Origin: Phoronis australis
Taxonomy: Eukaryota; Phoronida; Phoronidae
Direction: 5' to 3'
DNA length: 33,205 bases
Assembly (NCBI GenBank): GCA_002633005.1
Contig: NMRA01000077.1
Location: forward strand, 1,044,792 to 1,077,996
Under the pieces are notes generated by a model. It had not been told where the DNA came from and ran no database searches. It was given only the letters and a program-made list of their open reading frames with translations. This document shows, piece after piece, positions 9,335 through 21,419 of this stretch (its first letter is position 1; each line of letters opens with the position of its first letter). The position numbers and the translations under genes were made by a program.

Positions 9335-12033
9335 GTAAATTTTCCTTGGCCATGAGAGTGCTTGCATGTGTCATGAGTTAGAAAATAGTGGAAAATTTTG
9401 TTTACATTTTAACATTTATTAAAAACTGTGTACTAAGTTGGTGAGACATTTTATCGTTTGGTTTCCTATTTTTAATAGCTTGTTGTAACAACTCACATCC
9501 TTTTGAAACAGCATGAACCTTCTTATCTCTTAATGCACAAGCTTGCATTACAGATTTCAGGATATCTTCAATCATCACGGTGGCACCTTATTCAGAAAAA
9601 TGTCTGTGCTGCAATTCTTTCTTTGTGCTTCTGGATAAGACCATTGCATGCAGTACAATATAACCAAATTTCTACAACCCGTTCTTTCCATGGCATGTAT
9701 TTGCCACGTTCTTTGGAGCATCAAACTTGCCACAATTTGGGTATTGTCTATACCATTTGAAACATTGAGTGGGGAAACCATTGGTGTTTAACATCTGAAA
9801 ATTTGGGACACACACAGGGTGTCAAAACATGTACTCGAACTTCAAATGAACTATGTCATTGGCTTAAATTTGTAAAGGTTATCAAGAAGGAATTAAGTCT
9901 CTTAAACCAATTAAAGTAAATGTCTTGTTTGTTAACTTGGGAAGAGAATGGCGTTTTTGAGTTTCCAGTACCACTGGGTGATAAAGTTTTGTTCTCCAAA
10001 GCTGAGTCATTTGTTTGTCATTCCCATGTAGTAGAGCATGCGAGGGCTCACTCACTTTCACAGCAAAGTGTATCCATACAGAGAAATAAAAGAAGAACAT
10101 AAAAACAGAAGACAAAAGCAAAAATAAAAGTATAAAATGTAAAAACAGAAGACAAAAAAATAAAAGTATTGCAAGACTTGGATAACATAAAAAGTCAGAT
10201 TTATTTCTGTTATGGTCTGTGAGTGTATCAGTGGCGAGTGTTGATATCTTTTGAATCTGTCTGTGGAAATACATTATTCAGTGCTTGATTTGGTGACTTG
10301 CAGGTTGCGAATGCGACCTCTGATTGACAATGTGTTTTGCGCTTCTAAATTGCACAGAGTTGAAATTTAAGACCCTACCCACAACAACACTAGCAAACAC
10401 AAAAACCATGGCACAAGTATCATACCTGCGCCCATAACTGCACATGCACACACAGAAAGTACTGTGTAGCCTGGATAGTACCGCACTCCAGTCGTCCCAG
10501 ACCTATGATTGGTCATAAAGTTAGGTTATGGTAATGCATGAGTTGTGGTTTGAGACTATAATTTAGTTCCCAGCTATGGAGCTTGGTTGCGTGTAGAGTT
10601 CAGGGTTGCGAGTAGTGGAATTTGTGTGCTTGCTGGTCCAGGAGTGGCGTTCCGGTTTAGTGAATGAGACCGAGCGGTTGGAATTTAGAGGGGCAAATAT
10701 CAAATCGTTTTCATTCTCTGACTGTGAAGTTTATTGACGAGGTCAACATTGAACTTTTCATGGCTGCCTTTCGGGTTGACAAAAGTTTGAACTCTGAACA
10801 TCATTCTTTTTCTTTCTGAAAATTATTGCAGGTGAAAATAAAACGTCAACTTCAAATTTTATTTTAGGGCAGGCACCTGTAGCCACAAAGAATGAAATCA
10901 TTTGGACAAAATGTAATTTCTTGAATGTGTAGATGCTTACAGTACAATGCAGTTTTCATTAATTTACATTAATTGGCATTTCGCTCCTGGTCTTCAAAAA
11001 AGCAATCATTGGAGCTTCTCTGTGTAATCCTTGAGGCTCTACCCGTCATATTCATCTAAAAACTACATTCAGCATCTCATCCTAAATGTCTTTTTGTGAC
11101 TTTGAGTCTCAAACTCAGCTGTCGGGTCATTTGCTGGTTCTTCTTTGTAACACCTCACCCTCAGTGTCTCACTTTTTGACATGTTTTGGTGCTGCTGTAT
11201 CGGCTCGAAATGACACAAACGGGCGAGAGACCAGTATTGCATCGCTGATTGTGCCATTTTCTTGGCAGTTCTTGTTACGTGCCTGAATTTTTCTGAGCAT
11301 TGCAGACACTGGCCTTTTCCTGAGCCAGCCAATCAATTTTCATCTGTAGAAAGGTGAACTTTTGCACTGAATTTAATGTGGTTTATTACAGTTATGGTAT
11401 CTCTCAAGCATGACCCTGACTGGCCTGCTGTAGTCTAATAGAAAACATTAGGTACAGAGCTAGAAGTACTGTCGTCACATTTTTCATTTCCCCAAAGAAT
11501 TCCTACTTGGAACTAAGTTTTGCTGTATACGCTCTTTTATTGGCAATTGCTCACCATTGAATGGATAAAATTCATCGTCAATCTATTTATTTTATTTATT
11601 TAAACTTCTTTAAAAGACTTGGTGACCACTTCAGTAAATACACTGATTTTCAAGTGTGCCCAGTCGTAAATAATTACATGAACTAAAATACAGACAGCTA
11701 TGTACAATTAGATTGAAAAGATAATAAATAAAAATATAATAAATTAGTATAAAATTAGTTAATATGTACAATTTGATGAATAAGTAACATAAAATAGAGT
11801 AAAATAGTGATTAGCTGAGACCCACAGTAACGAACCACGCACAAAGTCCCAGTACTTCTGTTTGAAGACATGTTTTTAGGTTTAATTGGTACCAGACAGC
11901 CGGAAACACTCGCTCTAGTATTGTAATTGTCAGTATCTCTGACTGCCTTGAATTTAGTTGTAAGGTAATTAGGTGTGAGGCTATGTGTTGCTTAAGTCAG
12001 TGACATTTTGCGCTCACACAAAGTGCTTCATTG
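9335..12033. other. Intron sequence, no recognised feature
   Basis: First part of the 9.7 kb ANKAR intron. Apart from the A-rich duplication at 10.1 kb, I see only AT-rich stretches (11580-11800) and short chance open frames. Confidence 0.5.
10099..10172. repeat. A-rich short tandem duplication
   Basis: TAAAAACAGAAGACAAAA followed by AAAATAAAAGTAT occurs twice, offset by about 40 bases, with a small deletion in the second unit. Confidence 0.7.
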
Positions 12034-12315
12034 TCATTCTTCAAAATTTGTACATGTTTGCGTTGAAGGACACATAGTGACTGGAATATCAGCAGACACA
12101 CGAGTAATTTCTATTGCTAACCCTTTTGAATTAAAATACTTCAAATTGTTATTAGCATGTGTCCATAACTTTAATTTCCTCCAGGACGAGTTTTCGAAAT
12201 TAGTGACAAGAAATCCCGGCACTTCATCTGACAGGTTCCACTTTTTCACTAAAATATATTTGTCCCCATCCGCTGGCTCGCTGCTATTCATTTTCCCCAG
12301 ATAGACCACCCACAC
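12034..12315 (-). other. Unrecognised small open frame with protein-like composition
   Basis: A 93-codon frame on the minus strand (MNSSEPADGDKYILVKKWNL; later FNSKGLAIEITRVSADIPVT) has varied residues and protein-like wording. It runs directly out of the R3 G-rich tract and ends at TGA. No domain is recognised and no splice or promoter context is visible. It may be a retroelement or pseudogene scrap, or chance. Confidence 0.25.
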
Positions 12316-12466
12316 CCCTTGACCCCCATCTAACCACTACCCCTTGACCTTTGACCCACAACCCCCTTGACCCAGTCTATACACAAGTTCGACTGGAACT
12401 GAACGTAGAACAAGAGCTGACTTGTAGGACCAATCAGTCGGGCCGTTAGCTTGGTTGATTTTTCCC
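12300..12466 (-). repeat. Host repeat R3, left half (interrupted by the Helentron-like element)
   Basis: Read on the minus strand this matches 29750-30300: the GTCAGnnCTTGTTCTAnGTTCAG core, then AACTTGTGT-AGACTGGGTC and a G-rich GGGTCAAGGGG tract. The matching sequence resumes at 14036, so the transposon split one ancestral copy. The tract 12306-12375 is C-rich on the + strand (repeated CCCCTTGACC). Confidence 0.65.
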
Positions 12467-14035
12467 TTTTTATGCGCCCACATATTTATCACTATGTGGA
12501 CGCATTACGCCGTCATCTCCGTCCGTCTGTCCGGTGTCCGTCTGTCCGGCGTCCACTGCTCTATCTCCAAAACCCTTTGACATACGTTCATGAAATTTGG
12601 CACATATATTTCATTCGTGAATGGTACGGCATGATTGAACTTTCAGACGGATCCGACTACCGGTGTGCCCCTAATGGCAATTTTAGTTTTTTACGCTTAC
12701 CCCAAGTTTGTATCCTAAAAAGTCCTTAACGGATTTTCATGAAATTTGGTATGTAGGCACCTATTAGTGAGATGACGTTATCCTTCCATTTTCAGATGGA
12801 TTCGACATAGTTTGCGCCTCCTAGTGGCCGTTTTTACTGTTTTCGAGTCTGTTTTTTTGCGAACACTCCTTTATCAACCAAACTACTCAAAGGATGATTG
12901 TGAAAATTGATATGTATGTGCTTACTATGAAGAAGACAGTTGATGATGATTTTCTGACGATTTCAACTATTGTGGCGCCTCCTAGTGGCAGTTTTTTTTG
13001 CGCCTATGGCTGTATCTCCTAAACTGAAATTTAGTAAGATTTTATATGATGTTAGCAACGGATGACGACCACTTTTGGACAGATCTGACTCCTGGTGTGC
13101 CACCTTGTGGCCATTTTTACTGTTTTCGAGTTTTTTGGCGTCCACTCATCTATCAATCAAACCGTTTTCAGGATAATTGTGAAAATTGGCATGTATGTTT
13201 TACTATGAAGTGGACGGCTGACGATGATTTTCTGACGACTTCGACTACTGGGGCGCCTCCTAGTGACAGTTTTTTTTTGCGCGCATGGCAATATCTCCTA
13301 AACTGTTTGCAGGATCTTTACTTAATTTAGCAAGTGTATTTATATGATGTTGGCTACGGATGACGATGACTTTCAAACAGATCTGACTACTGCTGTGCCC
13401 CCTAGTGGAAATTTTAGTTTTTTATGTTTAACTCTGTATCTTCAAAGGTCCTCAACAGATTTTCATAAAATTGTAAATAGAGGCATCTATTGGTGTGATG
13501 ACCCTATCTTTCTGTTTTTGGATGGAATCGAGGTATTTTGCACCACCTAGTGGCCATTTTTGCTGTTTTCAAATCTTGTTTTTGGCTTCCACCCCTGTAT
13601 GAACAAAGTCATTTGGAAATTGGCATATATGTTCTCAGTGTGAAGATGACCTTTGATGATGGTGACTGACTTCTGTGGCGCCTCCTAGTGGTAGTTTTGT
13701 TTTGCGCCCATAGTTGTATTTCCTAAACCCACTGTAGGATCTTTACTAAATTTAGTAAATGTATTTATATGAAGACAACAAAAGACGACAACGACTTTCA
13801 GGCGGATCAACCGGACACTGTGCCAACTAGTGGCAATTTCATTTTATTCTGTTTTCCTTTGTTTCTCTGGAGTTCCTTGACAGATTTTTATGAAATATGG
13901 CATGTTCCTGTTTTTGGATGGATTGTATGTTTTTGCGCCATCTAATGGCCATTTTTATGATACAAATAAATAACCCTAAAAGACACCATTTGCAATGCAT
14001 TCGTGGGCGCACTTCAACGCTCTGCGTTGCTCTTG
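12467..14035 (+). mobile_element. Helentron-like non-autonomous element, most complete copy (about 1.57 kb)
   Basis: The 5' head carries TATGCGCCCACAT (12471-12483), then ATGTGGACGCAT and a pyrimidine-rich CCGTCTGTCCG run. The 3' tail carries the inverse motif, GTGGGCGCA (14003-14011), followed by a perfect 6-bp stem-loop CAACGC-TCT-GCGTTG (14015-14029) and CTCTTG. An inverted motif at the 5' end, its partner just upstream of a 3' stem-loop, and internal tandem monomers are the layout of Helentron-derived elements (DINE-1, pearl). There is no Rep/helicase coding. Ten degenerate monomers of about 140 bp fill the body. Boundaries come from comparison with the uninterrupted relative at 29.7 kb. 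The Helentron assignment is inference; a TIR-less satellite-like repeat is the alternative. Confidence 0.7.
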
Positions 14036-14250
14036 TTTGCAATTAAGGCAGTCGATTCGGCAAATTTGAAAACCAAAAACAGGAAAAAAACAACGCAACC
14101 AAATCAAATCAAAGACCTACATGTTCCAACTTTACAAATATCATTCCTGGCAGAGTGTTATTGTCTCGTCTGCTCTTTCATGAATTTCAGAGTGCGAGGA
14201 ATTGAGAAAACTGTAATTTGAGCAGTAAATACAGAATGAAAGAACAAACA
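14036..14250 (-). repeat. Host repeat R3, right half
   Basis: Begins TTTGCAATTAAGGCAGTCGA and continues to AATCAAATCAAAGACCTAC and GTCTGCTCTTTCATGAATTT. This is the reverse complement of 29499-29740 with moderate divergence. It starts immediately after the 3' end of the Helentron-like element. Confidence 0.65.
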
Positions 14251-14594
14251 GTTTAATGAAAATAATTCAACATTATATGGAGTGTATTGTAAACAAGTAT
14301 ACAATATAAAGCAAATAATTAAAATATGAAATAATGTACATTCACGTTAACATACTCTCTCCCAAAGTTTATTAGAACAAGGCCATTTATAGGTGCTTGT
14401 GGAACTATTTCCTTGACAACGATAGTGCGCTCACAATGTGCTATTCAAAACCACCGGTGTTCTCACGCCACTTTTTTTATCACCAGACTTCAGCCAGAGC
14501 AGAATCGTGTATAGGTATTTCTTATTGGAAAGTCACCCAGCATCATAATAAGATTATGATATATGTAAAAAGCACACACTCAGATACCTCTATT

Positions 14595-14690
14595 GCCACA
14601 GGTCGTGGGTTGAGGGGGTCTTGGGTCGGGGCGTTTGTATTTTGAGGGGGTCGAGGGTGTGGGGGTCAAAGGGGTTTCAGAACAATCCCC
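14595..14690 (+). repeat. G-rich tract related to R3
   Basis: GTCGTGGGTTGAGGGGGTC repeats with variations and ends AGAACAATCC. The tract at 30262-30316 has the same layout and the same AGAACAATCC end. It is probably a fragment of the R3 family in the opposite orientation to the R3 halves nearby. Confidence 0.5.
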
Positions 14691-17600
14691 CATCTAAAGC
14701 CGACTTGCTGTTGGTGCCATTCAATTTTCTTAGAATAAGATCTGACAAATCAGGTACAACTGGGTTTCAATTCATACACTAATGGCATCTGGCGGTTCAT
14801 ATTGAAAGCTCATGACGTATGAGGAATGACGTCTCGTTTACATATATCAGTGACATCTAACTAAGAGGAAACGTGCCCGAGCAGAGGCGTCTTTTATAAG
14901 ACTAAAATATGTCATGTTCAAGGCTTCCCAGTGCCACAAATATGCAGCTTTTGAGGACCAAAGTGGTGTCATTTTGTAGGTAAAGAATTCAACTTTCAAA
15001 CACTATGCTTGAATTGCTGACAACTCGAACATTTACTTTTGAAATCATGTTTGAAAAGACGTTAAAATGGGCCAAACCAGTTGTTCCTTCCTCAGGTAAT
15101 GAATTCCTGTTATAACTTAAGAATTAACTGGAGAGAATGGTTATCATGCTGCTTTTAATGTCGAGGCCTATTTTGATCATGATTTTAAAGTATGAATTAA
15201 CATGTTTGCATCATTTCTTTTAATGCAACATAGATGATGATGGTGCAGGTAAGTTATCTGAGAAGTTAAAGTCCCATATACGACATGGTTATGGTAAAGT
15301 TATTCAGTTTAGAACACAAATTGACATATAAGTGAAATGTCATTTGGCCAAATTTCTCATCAGCATTTAATTTTACTGGTTTTGTTGGTTGTAATCATGG
15401 TTTGCTGATTTCAGAAGACGGAGAACAAAGATGAATAAAGTATTGAGCATTTGGAACTTAGAAAAATGGAAAAGTGGCAATTTTATCAATTATTTTTGTC
15501 CCAAATTAAACAAGTTTTACTGATACAGCTTGATGTGAAGATGATATAGTTATGGGTTGTAGTTTTTCTGTACTTTGATATTTAAATTGTACAATGGTAT
15601 TACAGTTCAAGCCTTATACTGAATTGTGGAGAAAGTTTTACCTTGCCATCAGGAACAGTGATTGTTGACAAAACTGAATGTAGCTTGCCGTCATAGAGTG
15701 ATTTCCTTTCTGTAAACGTGTTGTTTGAGCATTTGGCAGGGTTATTGTAGTGTCAGCATATATAAAAGTGCATGAATGTTCAAAGATGAACTTGTGTTGC
15801 TTCTCCATTAGTGAAACTCTAATCTGTTGGAAGTATATTGTGTTATTTGCAACTTAACTTTTGCCACTGACTCCTCTCAGCAAGAGACATTGGTGTTGCT
15901 TCTTCTCTGATTTAAACACCAAATGGCACAGATGGCTATTGTGTTATTGCATTTATTTTTCGTGTCACATCTTCTAGCGATTGCTGCCATTGCGGTAGGT
16001 AGGATTTAAACTTTACCATTACAGGGGAGTTGCACAACTCGGCAGCTTAATTAACCTAATACCGTAACGGTAATCTCTCTAGATTACAATTATGAAAGGT
16101 GGTAGCTTAGAAATACCAGTGTTCGTGATCTTGTGGTATTCGTATATTGAAGAATGTTGGTCAGGGTACGCCCAGCTTGTATTTCAAGAAAGGTTAAAAA
16201 ATACCACAAAAACATGCTGGTGACAACAAATCAGAACTTACAAGTTCATGGCTAATCTAAGAAATGGAATCAAGCGTACGATTACCACCAATGACACTTT
16301 AATCAAGAAATTTTAAAAACTCCTCGGTGACGTGTGCTTACCCAAATATGGCCCAGGGTCATTTAGCTGAAGACGTGCAGATCAGGAACTGCTGCCTGGG
16401 GACTCAGTACTACTGAGTATGATGAACAGTGAATTGTGCAGTGAACCTGTGAACAGTTAACGGCACGTCATTCTCACGCTCCACAACACTCAAGTGGACG
16501 ACCCACGATCTTTCAGATACATGCTGTAAGGGTCTCCTGTCATAATACATAAACAACGACTGCGTGGTTTGAAATTGGCACTGACGAAATCTATAGAGTG
16601 TGCCGCATACTCTCATTCTATGCAAGAGGAAATCCATTTTTCAAAAGAACTCGTCTTTTCTCAATGTTTAAACGCTAAGTTACAGTTTGATTTTATATCT
16701 CTCAAGGAGAAGTAACACCAGTTATGTGTTGCGACTTTGACATGATTTTCCATATAGTATTCAGTGCTAACGGAGCAAACTTGAATCACCTGATAATGGA
16801 AATCTGCAGGCAGTTGAAGTATTTCAAGGCTTTTTATTTCATGCAACACTGAGTCATTGAATGTGTGAACAACATATTAAGTTACAGGATTTTTTGTTGT
16901 GACATCTTCACTGAATTATTGACCTGCTCATCAGTCTTTCAGCTAGAAAGGGAAATCTGCCATGGATTTTATTCAACAGGATGATTTTCAATCAATGGAG
17001 TTCCTAAATTTGGACTCCAAACAAAAGGAGGTTGTTGCACAACTTTATCAAAGATAGACTTTGTTGACAATTCTTTCACTGCAGATTCTTGGTGCAATAA
17101 GCTATTACTTAAAGGTATGCATAACTGAAGAAAAGCTATTGGTCAAAAGATTTGGCTTTTATTCAGTTGTCCTAGGATTCTGTCTACCTTATGGTTTTTG
17201 TTTTACATCGTTTTGGGGGTAATGATTATCTTATGTCAACTGTTTTTAGTGGCAGTAAGACCCAGGACAGGTATTGTATATTTGCAGTGTACCCCTTGTG
17301 TTGCAAAATTTGTGTTTATGGCCCATTTTGTTTTGTCCATTTTTGTTAACAACAAACTTTTAAGTTCAGAAATGTTTTAGCATTTTTGTCATTAAGATCT
17401 ATTTGAAACACTTTCTTTCAATGAAAATTTTGCATTTATATCTATTCAGAAAATATGAAAACTGAAAAGTTTCACAACTGCCATATAGAGAATTGGTTTT
17501 AATGTTGCAGTGTTTGCTGTAGTTTGACAATTAGGGTCAAAGTCATCATGATGTTCTAGTTGAGGACACCTTATTGTTTATTGGACCTGATTGTGTTGTT

Positions 17601-19019
17601 GTGGTTATGGTAGCCATAGATCAAACAGGTTATATGTATTTATTGTTTAACCTTAATTTTGTGTTGAATTTTCCTCTGTTGTCCTGTCTTCAGTCACTGT
17701 ATCTCTTGTTGGTTGTCTTGAATCTGCTAAGTAACTTTGTTTGTGTTTTGACTTGAACATTGTGAAAATTAAGGGTACGTTTGACCCTAGAAAAATTCCA
17801 AATTTGGCTAGTAATTTGGGAATATCATATTGTCAAGAGTAGCTTTTTGTATTCATGTGAAACTTGGGAATATCATATTGTCAAGAGTAGATGTTTGTAT
17901 TCATATGAAACTTTCAGACACCGTGCTTTATGCATTGTTCTCTAAAACGCTTTAGGAATTGTTTTGGAAATTTTTCATTTTTATATGAGGGGCTATCAAA
18001 ACTAAAACTGATAATTTTTTTGAAAAAATCAGAAGTTGCATAAAACGAAAATGAAACGATAACTTAGAAAACTGTAACAGTTTTTTGAGATTCCATCTTG
18101 AACAGTTATATCAACTGAAATTTGGTCGTGTTATTGATACCAGTTTTGCTGCAAATGTACCTTTTTGTGGTAAATTTACTGAATATGCTTGGTCACGTAT
18201 AAACAGCAAAAACAAATTCTACACATCAGGCATTTTAATTCAGAAAATATACTTTTACTAAACTAAAAATCCATTGTTTTGAAAATTGACTGAATGCACA
18301 ACTTGTTAATAAGGTCCTTCAAAATCTTAATGCAAAACATATTAATTTTGTTTCGATTAGTTTTTATCAGTTTTCAGAAGGCTGAATTTTATAGAAATGC
18401 ACCGTTCTTTATTTTATTTGTTGAAGTTCTACTTAAGATTATGCAGAAGTCTGAAGAAATTGTATTGCAAAATATGCAACATTTTTGAAAACTATAGGAA
18501 AACTTAATGTACTAAATAATTTGACTGATAGTTCTTTGGAATGCACTGCCCTGAATGGTAAGTGTGTTTTTACAATAGCATGCCTTTACACCTTTAAAAG
18601 GTTCATGCTACAGGGTCAAACAATTACTAACGGATGACTTTTCGTGGAGGGATGAGGCTCCCTAGAAATTGACCCCTTTTTATGTCCACGACGTAAAAGT
18701 GCGGGTATGTTAAACCAGTGTTATTCCTGTCAGGAATTAATAGTAATTGATTTTATTGACTGTCACTGTGTTGCTTGTCAAGTTAGTAGGGAAAGGTGAA
18801 GCCAATGAGCATATTTCCTTCAATAATTTGCAGCCTCAGGCAAAGTATAGGTGACAACCATTGATGCTAATTTTTTTACCATTGGGGTGAATTAGGATTA
18901 AAGTTTGACAAAGTTGAAATTGTTTAGGGTTTCCTTATATTTCCCTTTCTGTTGTACTTTACTAAAGGTACCTGACTTGTAACTAGCTTATATCCCTCTA
19001 TTTACAATTCTCGTTCCAG
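14691..19019. other. Intron sequence, little recognised
   Basis: Last part of the long ANKAR intron; AT-rich. Apart from the 48-bp duplication at 17.8 kb, no coding, RNA or mobile signature was recognised. Confidence 0.5.
17817..17912. repeat. 48-bp tandem duplication
   Basis: Two adjacent units beginning TGGGAATATCATATTGTCAA and ending CATGTGAAACT or CATATGAAACT, with three differences between them. Confidence 0.9.
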
Positions 19020-19221
19020 GCCCAACTCCATTGCACCTGGCCTGCAGGTGTGGTTCTTTGGATGTGGTCTCATGTCTGGTGGCTAACTATGCCAATATCC
19101 TGGTGATGGATCAAGACGGCCAGGCCCCTATACATTACGCTGCATACTTCAATCATCAGGCTGTCATAAGACTGCTCGTGCGCAAGTATGAGACACTACT
19201 GGAATTGACCACTCAGAACGA
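19020..19221 (+). CDS. ANKAR: ANKAR exon: central ankyrin repeats
   Basis: Residues 75-142. The split Gly codon (G|GC) is completed at the acceptor TTCCAG, giving the continuous ankyrin signature STGPTPLHLACRCGSLDVV across the 9.7 kb intron; this is strong support for the junction. A second repeat, GQAPIHYAAYFNHQAVIRLL, follows directly. The exon ends two bases into a Glu codon at the consensus donor GTGAGT (19222). Confidence 0.92.
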
Positions 19222-19958
19222 GTGAGTATTTTTGTTGGCATCTCGATGCCAGGATATTTTTGTGTTGTGAATCTTCACCTGTTTACGTCTATTTGCAGTC
19301 ACCCTGTAGGGTTTTAATGTCATGGTAAACCTTCATTCAGATACCACTCAGAGTGAGTAATGTATTTTTGCAATAGATATTATGTATGATAAATCTTCGC
19401 CAATTTACGACTCGGCATCATGCAAAAATGCAATCTCATTTTTGGTAAACAATTTCAAAATATTTATTTAATATGAAGCTTACTTCAATGTTACCATAGA
19501 TTGCACAATCAAGCTGTCCTAAAATAACATTGTTTGGCTGTGAAAAATCCAAAAATAATTATTTTGGAAATTATTTACATACAAATTTTACTGAAGACTT
19601 ACAGTATATTATTGTTGTAATAATTTGCTTGTATTTTTCTCATAGTGTGGTGGAAAACCGAGTAATTTTGTCAAATTTCACAATTAATGTTCTTTAAGAA
19701 AATCTTAAAACATGGTGTATTGTAGTGTGCACATGTTAGTAGTTTTAGCTAGAAAATGAAACCATGGTTATTTCATAACATTTTGAGTTACTGTATTTAT
19801 AACTAAATAATCTAACCTCAGATAATTCATAAAATTTTGAATATTTATAGCTAGACAATCAGACCACAGTTAATTCATGACCAACAGTCTAGTATTTGCA
19901 TTTTCCTTTAAATATATTAAGACTTAGCCGCGTTCAGCTAGTGCTCTCCCCACTTCAG

Positions 19959-20167
19959 GTTGAAGTCCAGTCCACTCCTGTTGGCGGCTAGCTCGGGAGC
20001 TCTTGACGCTGTCAAGTGTCTGATCAGTCTTGGCGCCAACATCAAAAAACGTGACGAGGCAGACAACAACATGATTCACTTGGCGGCGCTCAGGTTTCAC
20101 ACAAATGTCCTTGAGTATTTTATTGTCTGGAATAACAAGGATGTTGACGTGTGGAAGACATTAGTTG
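19959..20167 (+). CDS. ANKAR: ANKAR exon: last ankyrin repeats and entry to the armadillo region
   Basis: Residues 142-212. The acceptor CTTCAG supplies the last base of a split Glu codon. Two ankyrin repeats are visible: SSPLLLAASSGALDAVKCLI with GANIKKRD, and NNMIHLAALRFHTNVLEYFI. The tail DVDVWKTLV starts the first helix of the armadillo array. The donor is GTAGTT at 20168 and leaves phase 1; an alternative GT at 20164 breaks the frame with the next exon. Confidence 0.9.
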
Positions 20168-20599
20168 GTAGTTATATTTTTGATAATTGTTTAGAAATAA
20201 TTTCAATGAACTTGAACCATTAGATGTACATTGATGTTATATTTAATTTAATTTGACAATGCAATAAGAATCAGCAGTGAATTGCAACCCAGTACATAAC
20301 ACTTGGGCAATTCAGTTACTGCCCGTGAATGACAATGAAATTCAGATGCCTTTGGGTTTACAACTGGTATGAGGTGACTGGTGAATCTTGTGCGCCTGGA
20401 AAAAATCTGATTGAAACTATAGTGTAAACACAGAATCTTGTAAATGTTTATTGAGTTATCACATGTCAGGTGCACCAGATTCTGCAGATGATAATGAATA
20501 CTATTAAAAATAAATTTCAGGGTTTTCTAATTGTAATTCACTAGGAAGCGTTTATTAAACTGGAAAAATAAGTGTGAAGATAAAGACTTAAGAGCCAAA

Positions 20600-20705
20600 T
20601 GGAATGTGCCACTATACTCTTAAAATGTGCCACCATACTCTTAAAATGTGCCACCATACTCTTAAAATGTGCCACCGTACTCTTAAAATGTGCCACCATA
20701 CTCTG
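20600..20705. repeat. 21-bp minisatellite, five units
   Basis: The unit is TTAAAATGTGCCACCATACTC written in one phase, with CTATAC in the first unit and CCGTAC in the fourth. It is adjacent to a second, unrelated minisatellite, within the intron 20168-21223. Confidence 0.95.
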
Positions 20706-20799
20706 AATATCTAGACCAACTCAATATCTAGACCAACTCAATATCTAGACCAACTCAATATATAGACCAACTCACTATCTAGACCAACTCAATATCTAG
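20706..20799. repeat. 17-bp minisatellite, 5.5 units
   Basis: The unit is AATATCTAGACCAACTC. The fourth unit has TATATAG and the fifth ACTATC. It starts one base after the 21-bp array ends. Confidence 0.95.
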
Positions 20800-21223
20800 C
20801 ACCTTGCCCTGATTCTTCTAAACCTAAATATGCCACAAGATGATATCAGAGAGGACAGCTTCCTACAAAGTACCTGCCGCAGTTGATACCTGACGGCAAA
20901 ATATCAAAATGTACCTAATTACCATCCTATTTAGTAATCTCTAGGCGTAGGAGATATCAAATGCTATTGAGATGTATTTTGTCTGTGGTATGTGTTTAGA
21001 ATAAAGTACATTACAAACAGTTTGATATTGTTTGAATGTGAGAAAGAATTTGGTTTAAATTATTCAGGAATTCCAAATGAATTAAATACTTGTAAGCCCT
21101 TTCTTTGACTGCATTATTTTATTTTAAAGTGTTTTAAACTCCAGTCTCTGAATTTCAGTTCCATGTTCTGAATGTTCATGGCAGTGTATGTTTTTTTAAC
21201 ACAGTTGTGAACTTTGTTTCTAG

Positions 21224-21328
21224 AAATGCTGTGCTCAGAATCCTTCCAGAAGAAAGACAGTGCTGTGCGGTGTTTAGAGGTTCTGTCCACTGCAGCTCAT
21301 AGCCACTGGGTGTCTATACTGAATGCTG
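21224..21328 (+). CDS. ANKAR: ANKAR exon: first armadillo repeat
   Basis: Residues 212-247, a symmetric 1-1 phase exon of 105 nt. It joins as LVEML, then continues FQKKDSAVRCLEVLSTAAHS and ends at ILNAG, the usual end of an armadillo helix 3 before a GGI turn. The acceptor follows TTTGTTTCTAG and the donor is GTGAGT. Length and phase mean it could be skipped without a frameshift. Confidence 0.9.
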
Positions 21329-21380
21329 GTGAGTTCACTCTATATTTTATATATTTGGTCTCATTTTCAAATTATTTTGC

Positions 21381-21419
21381 AGTTACTTGAAGTGGCTGCT
21401 TGCAATCCTTCAAGTAACT
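21381..21419. repeat. 12-bp inverted repeat with 15-nt loop
   Basis: AGTTACTTGAAG (21381-21392) and CTTCAAGTAACT (21408-21419) are perfect complements, located 50 nt downstream of the ANKAR donor at 21329. Confidence 0.85.

Noticed and set aside
10470-10700. Possible tRNA-derived SINE
   Set aside because: GTTCAGGGTTGCG looked box-B-like, but no box A or cloverleaf can be formed at the right distance.
12451-13550. Several 60-94 codon open frames with similar protein text (TDDDxxTDLTT, GAPPSGSF)
   Set aside because: They are translations of the transposon monomers in different frames; the similarity comes from DNA repeats.
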